Source: Onthophagus taurus (Eukaryota > Arthropoda > Insecta > Coleoptera > Scarabaeidae). From it: 64,000 bases of DNA. The stretch is taken from NCBI RefSeq assembly GCF_036711975.1, contig NC_091975.1, positions 2,544,501-2,608,500 on the forward strand. The letters run 5' to 3'. This document shows, piece by piece, positions 23,095 through 35,017 of the stretch. How positions within the stretch are numbered: position 1 is the first letter of the stretch; each line of letters opens with the position of its first letter. The notes below the pieces were generated by a model. The model was not told where the DNA came from, ran no database searches, and saw nothing but the letters and a program-made list of their open reading frames with translations. The position numbers and the translations under genes were made by a program.

Positions 23095-26000
23095 CTAGTT
23101 TGGTCGTCCAGGAAAAGGCCTGTCCGGAATTCTGGGGGGAATATTAGGCACGGGGCGACTAAAAAAAAATATAAAAAAAATCAACACAAATTCACCTAAA
23201 TTGGGTTTTATGTAAATAAACCTTAATAATTTTATAAAACAAAATAAGAAAAAAAAATAGTTTTCAATTTAATTTAATTTCTCAATCATTTTTAAATTTC
23301 TATATTTACACATTTAAATATATACTTTTTAATACATTAAAAAAAATTATAAGAAATCAAATTTTGCGGTAAACATTTTTAAACTCGCTCTGCATACTTT
23401 TATTAACATCATTCTTAAAAAAAATTAATATTAATTCGTGCATTATCTACACAATAGTCTACGTTTCTTATTAATTATTATCTGGGGTGCATTATTCAAC
23501 AACATTTTTTATTTTTTCATTTATATTCATGGTTTCTCTTCATCTTATATTTGAAGAACGTCAATAATTGACTTAAATCTAGTTCATTTTTAATGAAAAC
23601 TTTTTTTTCTACATTTTTATTTTAATTTCAACAACTTTACAATTATCTTTTTTTATTTTTAGCAGAAGCAATACCAAAAAATAAAAAACATCAACGCTAT
23701 ACAGTTGCTCACAAAATTAAGTATACATGGGAATATTCACAATTATCTTCCATTCCCTTGTATACTCAATTTTGTGCGCAACTGTATATCTGATATGCGT
23801 TATTTTTCGTCATCGATTTCATTTTATAACAAGCTTTTTCATTCACTCCTTTTCACTTATTTTATATCTTTTAATTAACTCATATCGATATTTATTTATA
23901 TCAATAATTACAAAGAAATTTAAATTGTCAATAATGAATAATTTAATTTACTCAATAGATGGCTCTCTATTAATAATTGTTTTAAATGTCAAAAATAAAA
24001 TTTTAAAATATTAAGAGAAAACGAGTTTTTCTTGATTAATAATAATTCTTTCATTAATATTTAATATACAAACAGTAGATTAATATTTTTATGAGATTCT
24101 TTTCGTAATCTACCAAAAGACATTGATAATTCTCGCAAGATTGTAGTATTAGAGATTATTCGTGTGTGTGCTGTTTCTAAATGCAATTTTTAAAATTAAG
24201 GGATGCTTTTTCTAAGAATTATGGAATGTTTAATTATTAATTTGGAATGATAAATTCATTTTTAAAGTTTACGATATGCTCCATAGATGGCGCTATCATT
24301 TTGCTAATGTCAAAAAATTAAACGTCAAAAATGTGTCATTATATTACAATTAACATAAAAATTAACAGCACATACACAAAGAATCAAAAACAAACACACA
24401 AAAGCTTCAAATTACAACATTATTAGTACGTATATATATATAGTATTATTACTAAAAAAAAAATTAATATCATCAATCATTATTTACATACTCATCAACA
24501 CAAGAAGCGAAAGAAAATGTTATATTTTTTAATCATCAATAATTAGTTATGTTTTGAGTGATTTTTTACTTGTGGAATTTGAAGGCGGTGGAGAGTTCGT
24601 TGACGGCTGCATTGGTGACCGCTCGGCCCACAGCTAATTGTACGGATTGCGGAAGTTGAATCCCACCACCAGCTTGCTGTTGACCCTGTTGTTGTCCGCC
24701 GAAACGGCTGTCAAAAATTACAACGGATATGCACAAAACAAACATTTTTCTCTTCCGACTTTTCTTAATTATTAATTGTAAAAAGCGCATAAATAAAAAT
24801 TAAATTAAACTTAATCATTGTTCTTCAGCACCATCTTAAAATTCAAAAAATCGGTTAATTTAATTTTTATTGTTGTAAACTATCTTTCTTTCATAATGAG
24901 ACACGAGTACGAACAATAAACTAGAACTAACTCTTTGTTTTAAGCTACATTCAGTGTGTAAGATTTGTTGTTGTTGTGAAGCGCTATTTTGTTTAACGAG
25001 CATTAACGGACATTAATTTTTTTATATTTTAATACATTTTTTAACGCCTCCTGTAAAAAGAAAACAGGAAAAAAACACCACCAACAACAGAAATATTCAA
25101 AAAAAAAATAAACTCAACCCAATGGATAAAAGAAATTATTAAAATTAGAAAAAGTCAACTTACGTTGGAATAAGTGGAGCGGGTAAAGCTTGTCCTTGGG
25201 GTCTTCCTGGAGGCATTGGTGGGGCACCACCCCCTGGCCTGTTAGGGATGGCGGGAGCTGGTCTTCCGGAAGTTGGGGGAAGTGGTGGAACTCTCGATGA
25301 ACCTAAAGAACCTAAAACAAAAAATTAAAATGTAATTTTTTTAATAAATAATTAATTCCCCCCAAAAACAATTAATTAATTAAACAAAACCTTTGTTTGT
25401 CTTACCAAAAAATCCAAACATAAACATTCTTGAATTCAAAACACATTATTAAGAAAGACGACATTTTTGAGCTATAAAAATATTTCCAGCCCGTTTTATT
25501 AAATAAATTCATCCTCATATTCCTCACTTACCGGTAGTTCCAACTTGTCCCATAGAAGGAGCAGCTTTTCTAGGTCCTCCAGGGCTCGGAGGTGATAATC
25601 TTGGGTTATCGAGCCCACTTTGCAACCAATCGTTCTTAACTGGAGGTGGAACCGGCGTTGAAACTGTAGCCATCGAGACATCACCAATAATTCTTAGCGC
25701 TTCTTTACAAGCATGATACATTCGAAGCATTTCTTCGCGCTTTTGGGCCTCCTCCGGTGACTCTTCCATCATCGTATTCTAAAAAAATTTTTAGATTAAA
25801 ATTCAAATTAAATAATTTAAATTTTTTTTATTCACCTGATCACCACTCGCGTATAAATGAGCCAAAAGTTCACCCTTAATAAAATTCTTCACTGTATTAA
25901 CGATTATCATCATAATCGTTTTGGGGACGAGATCTCGAGTGGTTTTCGTCACGATCCTCATGTAACTATCGACCAAATTCCGAATCGTTTCAACTTGACG

Positions 26001-29000
26001 TTCCAGTTGAGGATCAATCGAGCTGCTCATTCCAGATTCATTCTGCTAAGAAAGTTCTAGTTGAAACACAATAAACTAAGCATAACGAAAACAATGGAAC
26101 GAAAAGAAACAATCCCACACAAAGCGAGTCTAAAAAGGATTTTTGTTAAAGCGTTGAATTACGAACCTGGTACGATTCTCCCTGGTGATGTGAAAAAGAA
26201 GAAAAGAGATTAAAATTAACCTTAAAAAGATTTTTTTTAATGTTAATCAAAACTATCCCGACACCTCTAATGAGTTTGAAATGATATTTTAATAAAAGTT
26301 TTATTTAAAATATTATATATAAGTACCTCCTCTCCATTTAACGTGTCTGTTTGTTTCTCCGGATAAACTCCAGCTCTCAAAAATGAAGCTTTCCATGAAT
26401 CAACCTCGTCCAAAGTTTCACAACTCAATTCTAATTGTTTATAATCCTAAAAAAATAAAAATATTAACTCTTAATTAATTCTAATAAACTTTAAGGGGCT
26501 ATACCAGTGTAAAATTTAAAAAAAATCGTAGTTTCAAGAACATACTATTAAAATTTCAAGGTCATACTAACTACCAACCCCTCGCAAGTCAAAAACACAT
26601 ATTGTGTAGTCCGCCTATTATTTCCAATTATTAGATAGGAAGTGCTTTTCTTGAAAATATCGAAATGTGCCGTCCAATAAGATGTCATAAAAAGTCAAAA
26701 AATTTAATAATTTTTAACGAAAAAAATATAAATGGTCTACACTCGAATAACTGGTTAGTAGCTATTCTAGAGAGCACAAGAGTGTAACCAAAAATGACTG
26801 AAAAGCTAATTTCAGTCATTTTTGGTTTAGCTTTCTCAAGCTAATTTACGTCACCAAGCGGCATCAAAGGAGGGTAGGTGTTCGAAAAAAAGCTTTAACG
26901 ACTCAGCAGCCGTTTTTTGAAACATAGGAGTCCATTATATAGGCCAGGAATAGCGAAGTGACATTTCTTATGGTAAATATTTTATCAATAGTTACAATTT
27001 TAAACACGTTTTTCTTCAAAACTCCGACATTTTGTAAAATTTCAATATTCTCTAAAATCCTAACTCATGGTACAAAAAAAAATAATAAAAATGACCTAAA
27101 TTCTTTAGCAATTACACTGGTATAACTTACGCCTTAAACTATTTTTACCTTATAAACATTACGACCTTCAGGATTAAATAAAGCAAACATATGCCTCCTG
27201 GACATAAATCCTTGTTCAATATCACGTAATTTCAACCCATCCAACGGCAACATATATTTCTTATCACGTTCTTCCTCATCTTTATACCAAGAGATGCTTT
27301 CGGAAGTCAAAACGAACCAATAATCACGTGAACCGCCCTTCATTATTCCCAAATTATGTATGCACATGTATCCTTTACGAATTACTTGATTTCCAAGCGG
27401 TCCTCTCGATCCGGTTTTAACGGAAGCTTCAGATTGATTTTGAGCGCTACAAAATATCGTGATTAAAAAAAATTTTATTAATCCTATTAAAGATTACTTT
27501 GCAAAACCGATAAAATCCTCGTGGTTTGTGTTCATGTAGGCCAATTCACAGTCAACTAACAAAACCAGCTGTTCTTTACAGTATTGCTCACGTTGTCGGA
27601 TGTGTGTAGCAATGATCCTTTCTGTTTCTTCGCGAAGACGGGGATAACGAGCCATCTAAATAAAAAGAATTAAATAATAATAAAAAAAAATTCAACTTAA
27701 CCTCAAAATGTAAAGAAATCATTTTTGACGTTTAAAAATAACCTCAAAAATAATAATTTTATATTTACTTTATCAGTACAAATCCTAACAACATTAGACA
27801 ACTCTTGAACAACCAAATCAACACATTTCAACGAAGGTTCCTTCAATCTAGCTATTTGTTTTTTCACAATCGCCTCAAAAGCCATATCTGGTGTAAACAA
27901 CCCCACTCGAATACCATGTATATTCCTAATTGCAAACGCAATTTCTCTTCTCAATTCCTTTTCGTCGATTTCCATCTTTACAATTTCAAAAGGAAACCGT
28001 TCATGAAATAAACGGTTAATTTTTGCACCTCCAGATAATTCCATAGTGTTGATCTGAGCTGAACCGCTACCTTCGATGGTTCGTTCGAAATCGCCTTGGA
28101 GCTGTTGAATCATCTGGAGCATGGCTTTTGTTTTAATTGATGGATCATCTGGGCGAAAATGTCGGAATTCTTCAACGTCTTTTTCTAATGTTAAAAGCTG
28201 CTTTTGGAGTTTATCTCGGAGACCAGGTAATGTGTCTCGGATGTGATTTGTTAATTGTTGGTTCAGAATGCGTTGGAGATATGGGGTTCCAAGACGGTCA
28301 GCTAAATGGCGATATGATGGGTGGCTAAAAAATATAAATAATTAATTTTTTAATAAACAAAATATTAATATACCTTAAGAAAAATTTTCTTTCAGCGGCT
28401 AAAGCAGCTGAGATATCTTTTCGACCGTCAATATCTTTTTGCGAACGATTTATAACACCAATATAACCCCTTCGTAGGGGTAAAAATTTATTTTCTAGAA
28501 CATCTCGAGCATCTGTGCCTTCATCCATCAAATCCAGCTTAGTTATAACTCCAATCGTTCTTATTCCTAAGAAACAATGATTTTTAATCAACTTGTAAGT
28601 AAAAGTAAACTGTTTACCTTGAGGGTCCACTTCTTTGGCAAGTTTTAACGCGTCTGAATTGGCTAAATCAGTGTTTGCTGGGGTAACAGCCAAAATCAAA
28701 CAGGAATCGCGCTTAATAAACTGCATAATCATGCTTTTAATTTGCTGTTCGATGTCCGCTGGTTGATCACCGATCGGTACTTTTGTTAATCCAGGAAGAT
28801 CGATTAATGTTAAATTTAAAACTAGCAGGTAAAATAATAAAACGATTAGATTTTGAAGATACGATTTTTGTCTAATTACCATTGGAGGAATACACTCTTA
28901 AATTAATGGGAATATTTGAGATCCCTTTATTACTTCCGGTTATCCTGTCGGTTTCCCCTTCAATTTCACGACGAACCTCATCAAAATCAACGAATTTTTT

Positions 29001-30054
29001 ACCTTTGCAATGTAAGAATTCGGCATATTCTAAGAAAAATAAATAAATATTAGGTTATGTACACCAACACAGATGCAATATTGGTTGCCTAACTGGTAAA
29101 TTAATTTTTTAATTTATAGTTATTAATTTTAATTATCATCTATGACAGATATGTGTATTCTAAATAAATATTTAGTTCTAATTTGAGTATAAATCCTTTC
29201 GTAATTCTTGTAAATTAAGTTATAATTTTATTAAATTTTAATTGAGGTTATGTATACTCTTTTTTATCACAAAAACATTAATTTAATATCAGTATGGAGG
29301 CTTTCACAGCTGGTGTTAATTAAACTAGAAGTAACACCAGCACTATCACTAGACCCAGAACTAGAAACTTTCAGGTAAAGCCAGAAACAAGTTCGAAGTA
29401 AGATGGATCTAATGTTAGTTCTAGTTGAATTAATTTAATTTCTTTATACGATTTATCTAAAAACCATCCGCCCACTTAAAACAGGAACACTTTTAGATAA
29501 CTTTTATCAAAATACTTAAAAAAGGTCTTATCATTTATTAGTGATTCATTCTTAAATGCTTTAATTCCAAATCAGGAAAAAATCTTAACTTATTTACCTG
29601 TATTGGCATTAATTAACTGCAAGATAAGTGGTCGTCTTGTGACGATTCCGGAACCTCGGGGTAAAAAATCCCTGAAAAAAAGACATCCAACATACAATCA
29701 TTTGGATGAAAGGAAGAAAAAACATGAATAAAAACAAGAGGAAAATCCAAAAATTGTAAATCTATGTCAGTCACCTACTTATTGAAGAAAATCAATATCA
29801 CGACACCGAAACGCGCCGTTAAAGAAAAGCAAAAAAAGGATGACAAAGTCCTGTTAAAGGGGATTCCATGAAAATGATAAGAAAACAAACCTGCCAACGA
29901 AGTTTTCCAAAACGGAACTCTTCCCGGCGCTTTGTCCGCCCACAACGGCTATTTGAGGCAAATCCATCGTCATGTTCACCCCAATTTGGGTGAACGCATC
30001 TTGTAATTTGTTCACTATAGGGATTAGCTGTTCCATCCCCGTATTTCCTGCCAT
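23095..30054 (-). CDS. shi: Dynamin (shibire), two alternative C-terminal exons
   Basis: Large GTPase that pinches off clathrin-coated vesicles. Shared exons are 29891-30054, 29598-29671, 28880-29029, 28618-28821, 28374-28566, 27769-28324, 27498-27655, 27149-27446, 26327-26446, microexon 26167-26181, 25836-26042, 25532-25778 and 25164-25311. They end in 24566-24707 (891 aa) or 23095-23158 (865 aa). The GTPase domain shows GGQSAGKSS (residues 39-47), [14 protein letters not shown] and the TKLD base-binding motif. The stalk follows, then a PH domain (from [11 protein letters not shown], roughly 510-620). The GED is marked by [20 protein letters not shown]-like sequence (here [15 protein letters not shown]), and a Pro/Arg-rich tail carries several PxxP stretches for SH3 partners. 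Every exon junction is GT-AG and in phase. The tail exon at 25311 has a tandem acceptor nine bases apart. Confidence 0.97.
23699..23787. mobile_element. 89-bp Tc1/mariner-type MITE
   Basis: Two nearly perfect inverted repeats of about 34 bp face each other across some 20 bp. The left arm starts ATACAGTTGCTCACAAAATT; the right arm, read inward, starts ATACAGTTGCGCACAAAATT. Only three mismatches were counted. TA sits at both ends. The terminal word ACAGTTGCxCACAAAATTxAGTATAC resembles Tc1-family termini. It lies between the two alternative dynamin last exons and codes for nothing. Confidence 0.85.
24566..24707 (-). other. Dynamin alternative terminal exon, long tail
   Basis: After a TTTTTGACAG acceptor it reads [15 protein letters not shown] and ends in [10 protein letters not shown] followed by a stop. 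It joins exon 25164-25311 in frame as IPT-RFGG. The competing exon 23095-23158 ([20 protein letters not shown] then stop) joins in the same phase and replaces 46 residues with 20 that are Pro/Arg-rich, so the choice should change SH3-partner binding. Confidence 0.85.
26167..26181 (-). other. 15-nt dynamin microexon
   Basis: Between exons 26327-26446 and 25836-26042 the minus strand shows CACCAG, then GGAGAATCGTACCAG, then GTTCGT. This adds GESYQ without changing frame. It sits exactly where dynamins vary between the PH domain and the GED. Skipping it also keeps frame, so it is probably an alternative cassette. Confidence 0.6.
26786..26827. repeat. Perfect 18-bp stem hairpin in a dynamin intron
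   Basis: The arm AACCAAAAATGACTGAAA (26786-26803) is followed by a 6-nt loop AGCTAA and its exact reverse complement (26810-26827). It lies in the long intron between the PH-domain exons. There is no coding potential; it may be a fold-back relic. Confidence 0.85.
29295..29425. repeat. CTAG-rich fold-back repeat, copy in dynamin intron 2
   Basis: Contains CACTAGACCCAGAACTAGAA followed by an AAACTTTCAGGTAAAGCC variant of the family core, then a reversed arm ending TCTAATGTTAGTTCTAGTT. Both arms are present but decayed. Confidence 0.65.
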
Positions 30055-30689
30055 TTTCAGGCCGGAATTTAATGTTTAACGACTGCTTTTGAAATTGTTA
30101 GTCAAAGATTCGTTTGCGTTCACCTCACCTACACTGACCGTGACAGAAACGAAACATGGCCACCGATAACCGGGCTACTCTTGCGCATGCTCGATACAAT
30201 TCGAAGGATTTTTCTTTTCAATAATTTTAATTTAATTTGATAAAATTCAATTATAAAACCACCTTTTTAAGAATTTTTTAAATAATTTGATGATGATTTT
30301 TCCCAAAATCAATTTGTATTGGGATTATTTGTTTGTATTGTAATCAATATGTCAACGCATGCGTTATTTGACGTTATACAGCTGATCCTAAAAGTTAATA
30401 TTTACAATGGGGTCATACACGATTTTTTTTTTATTATATTTTCTGAAAGTTTATATAAAAATATAGTTACCGTTATTTTTTTTTTTAATATTTTCGAACA
30501 AAGTCATTGTTAAAAAAATTATTGAAAATTTATATACCCATTTGCGCTTTTAAAATTCCCGCGTTGATGACGTACGATTCTCACTTTTGCGTCCCCTGCT
30601 CCCCGCTCAAATGCGAGAAAGAGATGAACGTCATTTAGGTTGTATTGAAAAGAGATAGAGTGTTTGTAGGTTATGTTTATTATGTTTTG

Positions 30690-30726
30690 TTCATGGATGT
30701 AATAGAGACACTGTATTACATCCATG
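30690..30726. repeat. Hairpin, 13-bp stem
   Basis: CATGGATGTAATA, a 9-nt loop GAGACACTG, then TATTACATCCATG. The stem is perfect. Function unknown. Confidence 0.75.
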
Positions 30727-31309
30727 GTTTTATTTTGACACTGTCACACCGCAAGCGCTATCTAACGGACAATTTAACTTGTTTTAGGCTCGTTACTACC
30801 ATCTTCCGGTTAAGCTATCTAAGGGATTATTACCACGGTTACGGCTATTTTACGCGCTCTGATTGGCTAGTAGATGGGTTTATCTATAAGATAAATGTAA
30901 CTAAAAGATGGTAGTAATGGACCTTAGGCAGTGCGGTTCCTACGTCACAGAAAAGCCGCGAAATTATTTCGTTTGAATATTTGCTATTTTTCACTTCAAA
31001 TTACGCAAAATATAAAATTGATCAAAATATTTCTTTTACTTTGTGTTCATGCATATACTTGCATATATCGTGTGACATAAAAATTTTCTCTAAATTTAAT
31101 AAGTGTGTATGACCCCATTATATAATTTTTTCTTTTAATTTATTTGTGATATATCAAACGTTTTTTAAACTTATTTTTGCTATATTTACAAAAAAATTCA
31201 TTTTTGGTTAAAAATAAATTATACAACTTCTTTTACACAACCAAGTTTATCAGGTTAATCCATAAACGTCATAAACATAACCTCAAAAACTGACAGCAAT
31301 CTATACAGG

Positions 31310-31560
31310 CCAAATTTTTTGAAGAAAGCCACTTAACCATAGATAATGCACTTAACACTGGCTACAGAAAAAACTATAATATAAATTCTCTAGGCATATA
31401 ACCAACGATCCAATAGAATTGGATTAAGATCTAATCCAGATTGCTAATGTGGACAATTTGGGGATCTAAATCATATATTTATCCCCATCACCACAGAGCA
31501 AAGAAATAATAAAATAGCAACAGATGAGTTGCTGGAATAATAGTGTTAACAAAGAGACTG
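31310..31560 (+). mobile_element. Decayed non-LTR retrotransposon 3' fragment
   Basis: In one plus frame the sequence reads RIGLRSNPDC, a stop, then CGQFGDLNHIFI. This is the C-x-C-(x7)-H zinc-knuckle context (NPxCxCGxxGDLNHI) found near the C-terminus of many insect non-LTR polymerases, with one stop inside. Upstream, another frame reads FEESHLTIDNALNTGYRKNY. Several stops and frame changes show it is dead. Confidence 0.5.
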
Positions 31561-31626
31561 GAGAAGACTCAATCAATTAATCAATAACCTCATAACAGTT
31601 TTATTTAAAATTTTAATCAAAAATAA

Positions 31627-33131
31627 TTAATTTTCTGGTATTAATCTAGGAACTTTAATATTCTCCATACTTCTATTCTCAATATCCTGATATGATTTAA
31701 TACACTCGCAAAGAACATCTAAACACTCCTCAAAAAAGATTTCTTCAAAGCCGGCCACTTGCAAATAATGATGAACATGCGCCCGTTTTTGATATAATTT
31801 CGTAAAATCTGATTTCACTTTACCCAAAAGTCCATTTATCGCGGTAGTATTAAAAAGAGTCATCATACTCGCCCGATGTCCAATCGGAGCCACTCCACAC
31901 ATACCAATTTTAATAGCTTGTTTCGACCATGAAGTAAAACAATTTTTCCTTTGCAACCGATCAACGAATGAACGCATATCGGAAATTGTAAATAAATCCC
32001 CTCGAGCTAATAAAGTTGTACCTAATGTTAATGGGAGCTGGTTATTTGATGCGTTTATCTTTATTAATTGATTATTTAGGTTAGATGATTGAAGAAATAT
32101 TTCCTCTAAATTGATTCTAAAAACATATAAAAAAAGATTTAGAAAATCAAATGACAATTTACCTTACTTATTATTCGATGAAGTGATTGTTAAAGGACTT
32201 AATCCGCATGATAAAAATGGTAAATTTGGAAATGGAACCATATTAGTAACTAATTCACTTAAATCAACATTTAAATCACCAGTAAATCTTGACCCACTTG
32301 TTAAATTTAATAGCATATTGACAATAATACTGTTCATATCTTGAAATGGTTTACAGCCGGCAACAAAACTCATTGTATCAATTGAATGAGTATTTGATGC
32401 TTGTTTTTTCACGATATCAATTAAGGCTCGATTTTCGACTGGAATAACACAACTTGCATGTTCGATTAATTCTTTCGTGGCTAAAGCCATATTATAAGGA
32501 CAAGTTATAACGTCCTCAGTACCAATTGGGTAAACACAAGTTACAAATCGATCAATATGGGGAAAATGATCATCCAATAATTTTAAGATGTAACTTCCAA
32601 CTCCCGATCCAGTCCCGCCACCTAAAGAATACATTAATAAAAATCCGTGGAGGCTGTCGCAGTTTTCTACAGCTTTTCGTATGCTATATAATATTTTTTC
32701 TTCGAATCTTGGTCCATAATGACAAAAACCTTCTGCCCAATTATTCCCAGAACCTGGATAATGAACTATAATGTATTCTTCATCAAATATATCACGTAAA
32801 TAACTATTTTTATATCTTGAAACAACGCTTGTTTCCATATCCACCAAAATAGTTCGTGCCTTAACCTCACTATCAACAAGATCTTGAATGGTATTAAAAC
32901 TCTCTCCTTTATAATCGGGATGAATTTGAAAGAAACTATTGAAGGTTGTTGATTGTTCAGGAGGTTTGGATTTAGATTTTTCGCGTGTTATGCCGTATTC
33001 TTGAAGAACTAATGGCCAAAATTCGGAACCGATTTGGTTTCCACATTGTCCCACTAAAAAATTAATACTATATTAAACGGAAATAATATTTGAAATACTT
33101 TTTTACCCTGTATCGTTATATATTCACTCAT
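31627..33131 (-). CDS. TUBE1: Epsilon-tubulin, 466 aa
   Basis: Tubulin of the centriole/basal body, needed for triplet microtubules and mature centriole structure. Exons are 33107-33131, 32168-33053 and 31627-32116, 467 codons with stop; human TUBE1 has 475 aa. It starts [20 protein letters not shown]. It carries the nucleotide-loop signature SLGGGTGSGVGSY, the epsilon-type GSGNNWAEGFCHYG and FVTCVYPIGTEDVITCPYN. Further blocks are NMLLNLTSGSRFTGDLNVDL, MVPFPNLPFL and the C-terminal KRAHVHHYLQVAGFEE. The central loop that is long in vertebrates is shorter here. It cannot be gamma- or delta-tubulin by these blocks. Drosophila lacks this gene. It is divergent from PTAR1 across 357 bp. Confidence 0.93.
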
Positions 33132-33488
33132 TTTTCGGTGGATAAATTTAGAATTACAAAGAAAATATGAGCAAATCAAAATTTAAACTGCCAGCCACAT
33201 TGAAGTGGCACGATTTTTGCGATACCAACTTAAATTTTTTGTAGTATTTTTAAAGTTATTTTTTGTTATACAACTAAAATTTAGTTAAATTGTTTAAAAT
33301 CAAATTAGGTTCAAAATTGTTCCAAAATTATAAAAATTATAATTAAATTAAAAAAGAAAATTATCTTAAATTTTAAGACTATTTTGACATTTCAATATGA
33401 AGCTAGCTTCTAACGCCTAAGAGGTTAATTGTTCAAAAAAAGAAAATAATAAACTTAATGGTGCATGAGTTTTTAAAATATCTCAAAA
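33132..33488. promoter_or_regulatory. Bidirectional promoter, TUBE1 / PTAR1
   Basis: The spacer is 357 bp, very A+T-rich, and carries TTTTGACATTTCAATATG about 100 bp before the PTAR1 start. PTAR1 intron 1 contributes TTTGAGGTTATGTCAACG. These match words in the other divergent spacers. Confidence 0.45.
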
Positions 33489-34842
33489 ATGGAAGAAGAA
33501 AAAGCATTGGTAGATCGAGTTTTAATAGAATTAAGTCAAATTATAGAATCAGAACCGAATTTGTAAGTAATTAGTTTGAGGTTATGTCAACGTTTGATTT
33601 CTTTCTTTGTGCAGAAATGAATTTGCAATAATTCCCGTTATGAATAATGAAAAGAATACATCACCACTTGTTTACGAAAACAACAGTATTGGATTGGAAA
33701 TGTGGGCAGTTAAGTATATTATTATACATACAAAAGTCTACTTGATGAAGATGAGAAATTTGATAAAGAAAAATTTATCAGATTCTGAAGTACAAAAGGT
33801 AAAGAGGTCGTTGTTGGGTGCAGTTTTGGTTCAACCTGAGGTAACGACGTATTGGAATATGCGAAAAGAACTTTTAGAAAGGGGATATTTATCGGCAAAT
33901 TCTGAGTTATACTTTACAAAGTTAGTTTTATCATATAAAAATAAATGTAATGAGGCTTTTACTCAAAGAAGATGGATTTTTAAAAAAGCAATGGAAGATA
34001 ATACTCTTTTAGTGGCAAACGCATTTTTGAATTATGAACACTCTCATTTGTTATTGAATAATGAATTAAAAGTAGCTGAAATGACTTCTTTAACTACCAA
34101 AAATAATTATCATGCTTGGGCACATAGAATTTGGAGTTTACAAAACATAAAAGGTCTCTCTAAACAAAGTTTTAGTGTTATATTAGCATCTCAGTATGAA
34201 TCATCATACGATTGGCTGTTTGGTAATGTTTCCGAACATTCTGCTTTTCAATATAGACAAAAGTTAATGACCTTTTTGATTAAAAATCGCGAAAAAATGA
34301 ATAATTTTTTTGTTACATATGAACAATTTACTGTTGATCATCTTAAATTAAATAACGATTTAAACTCTTTATTCATTAATAATAAAAAAAATAACTTTGA
34401 AGATTTCAAATGTTTATTCAGCTTATTAATTTATGAATTATTCCATACGGTTAAAGAGCTGAATAAATCTTATCCGGGCCATGAATCGATTTGGTATCAC
34501 AGACGATTCCTTATAAAAACTTTATTTGATGAAATATTTAATTTTAAAAGTAAAAATCGTTTACGAATTAATGATACGAATCTGAGCAAATCGGAATGTT
34601 TGATATCGAGGGATTTGAATGAACTATTATGTATGGATAATATTATAATCAATTTTAAACTGTTTAAACCTGAATTTAGGGATGCCGAAAGTATAATGTG
34701 CTTTAATAAAATCGTTAAAGACGAAACTGAATTGATAAAAACCTCACAATCACTTAAATATGATCCAGTACAAAGGTATTTAGCTGATAAATATGAGAAA
34801 TGGTTAATGTGTGTATTACAAGTGGATCTTTTGGAAGAATAA
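33489..34842 (+). CDS. PTAR1: Protein prenyltransferase alpha-subunit repeat protein 1 (PTAR1/tempura), 433 aa
   Basis: Scaffold-like alpha subunit that, in mammals, pairs with RabGGTB in protein geranylgeranylation; the fly homologue tempura affects Rab1/Rab11 prenylation. Exons 33489-33562 and 33615-34842 join in phase (434 codons with stop). Prenyltransferase alpha repeats are visible as TYWNMRKELL, AFTQRRWIFKKA, YHAWAHRIWSLQ, SAFQYRQKLM and GHESIWYHRRFLIKTL. The C-terminal YEKWLMCV matches the YRKWLVTL ending of the human protein. The start MEEEKALVDRVLIELSQII matches the family's acidic amphipathic start. Confidence 0.9.
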
Positions 34843-35017
34843 AAATTATTTATGGTATTTGGAATTTTTTTTGTTATTGTAAATATCAATAAATTTGTTT
34901 TGACATCACAAATTTATTTTTTAACTTTGTTGATTATGCCTTATTTTATATTAATAAATATTTTGTATTTTCTTGTTAAATAATCTTTATTTTTATTTAA
35001 TAATACATTATAATCAA
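34843..35017. terminator. Overlapping polyadenylation region, PTAR1 and C18orf32-like gene
   Basis: Convergent genes with stop codons only 175 bp apart. ATCAATAAATTT about 45 bp after the PTAR1 stop is a good AATAAA signal. On the other strand, T-rich sequence with TTTATT words (34,960-35,005) can serve the small gene. Confidence 0.5.

Larger units (their letters stand above)
30055..31626. other. Intergenic DNA between dynamin and epsilon-tubulin
   Basis: The first ~130 bp holds the dynamin 5' UTR and promoter. Around 30560-30970 is a less A+T-rich patch with a hairpin (30696-30730) and CGCAAGCGCTATCT / GATTGGCT words that look promoter-like, but no gene follows. A decayed retrotransposon piece occupies about 31310-31560. 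No supportable coding gene. Confidence 0.45.

Noticed and set aside
23727-24014. 95-codon plus-strand frame overlapping the MITE
   Set aside because: Starts inside the inverted repeat of a transposon and translates T-rich DNA; not a gene.
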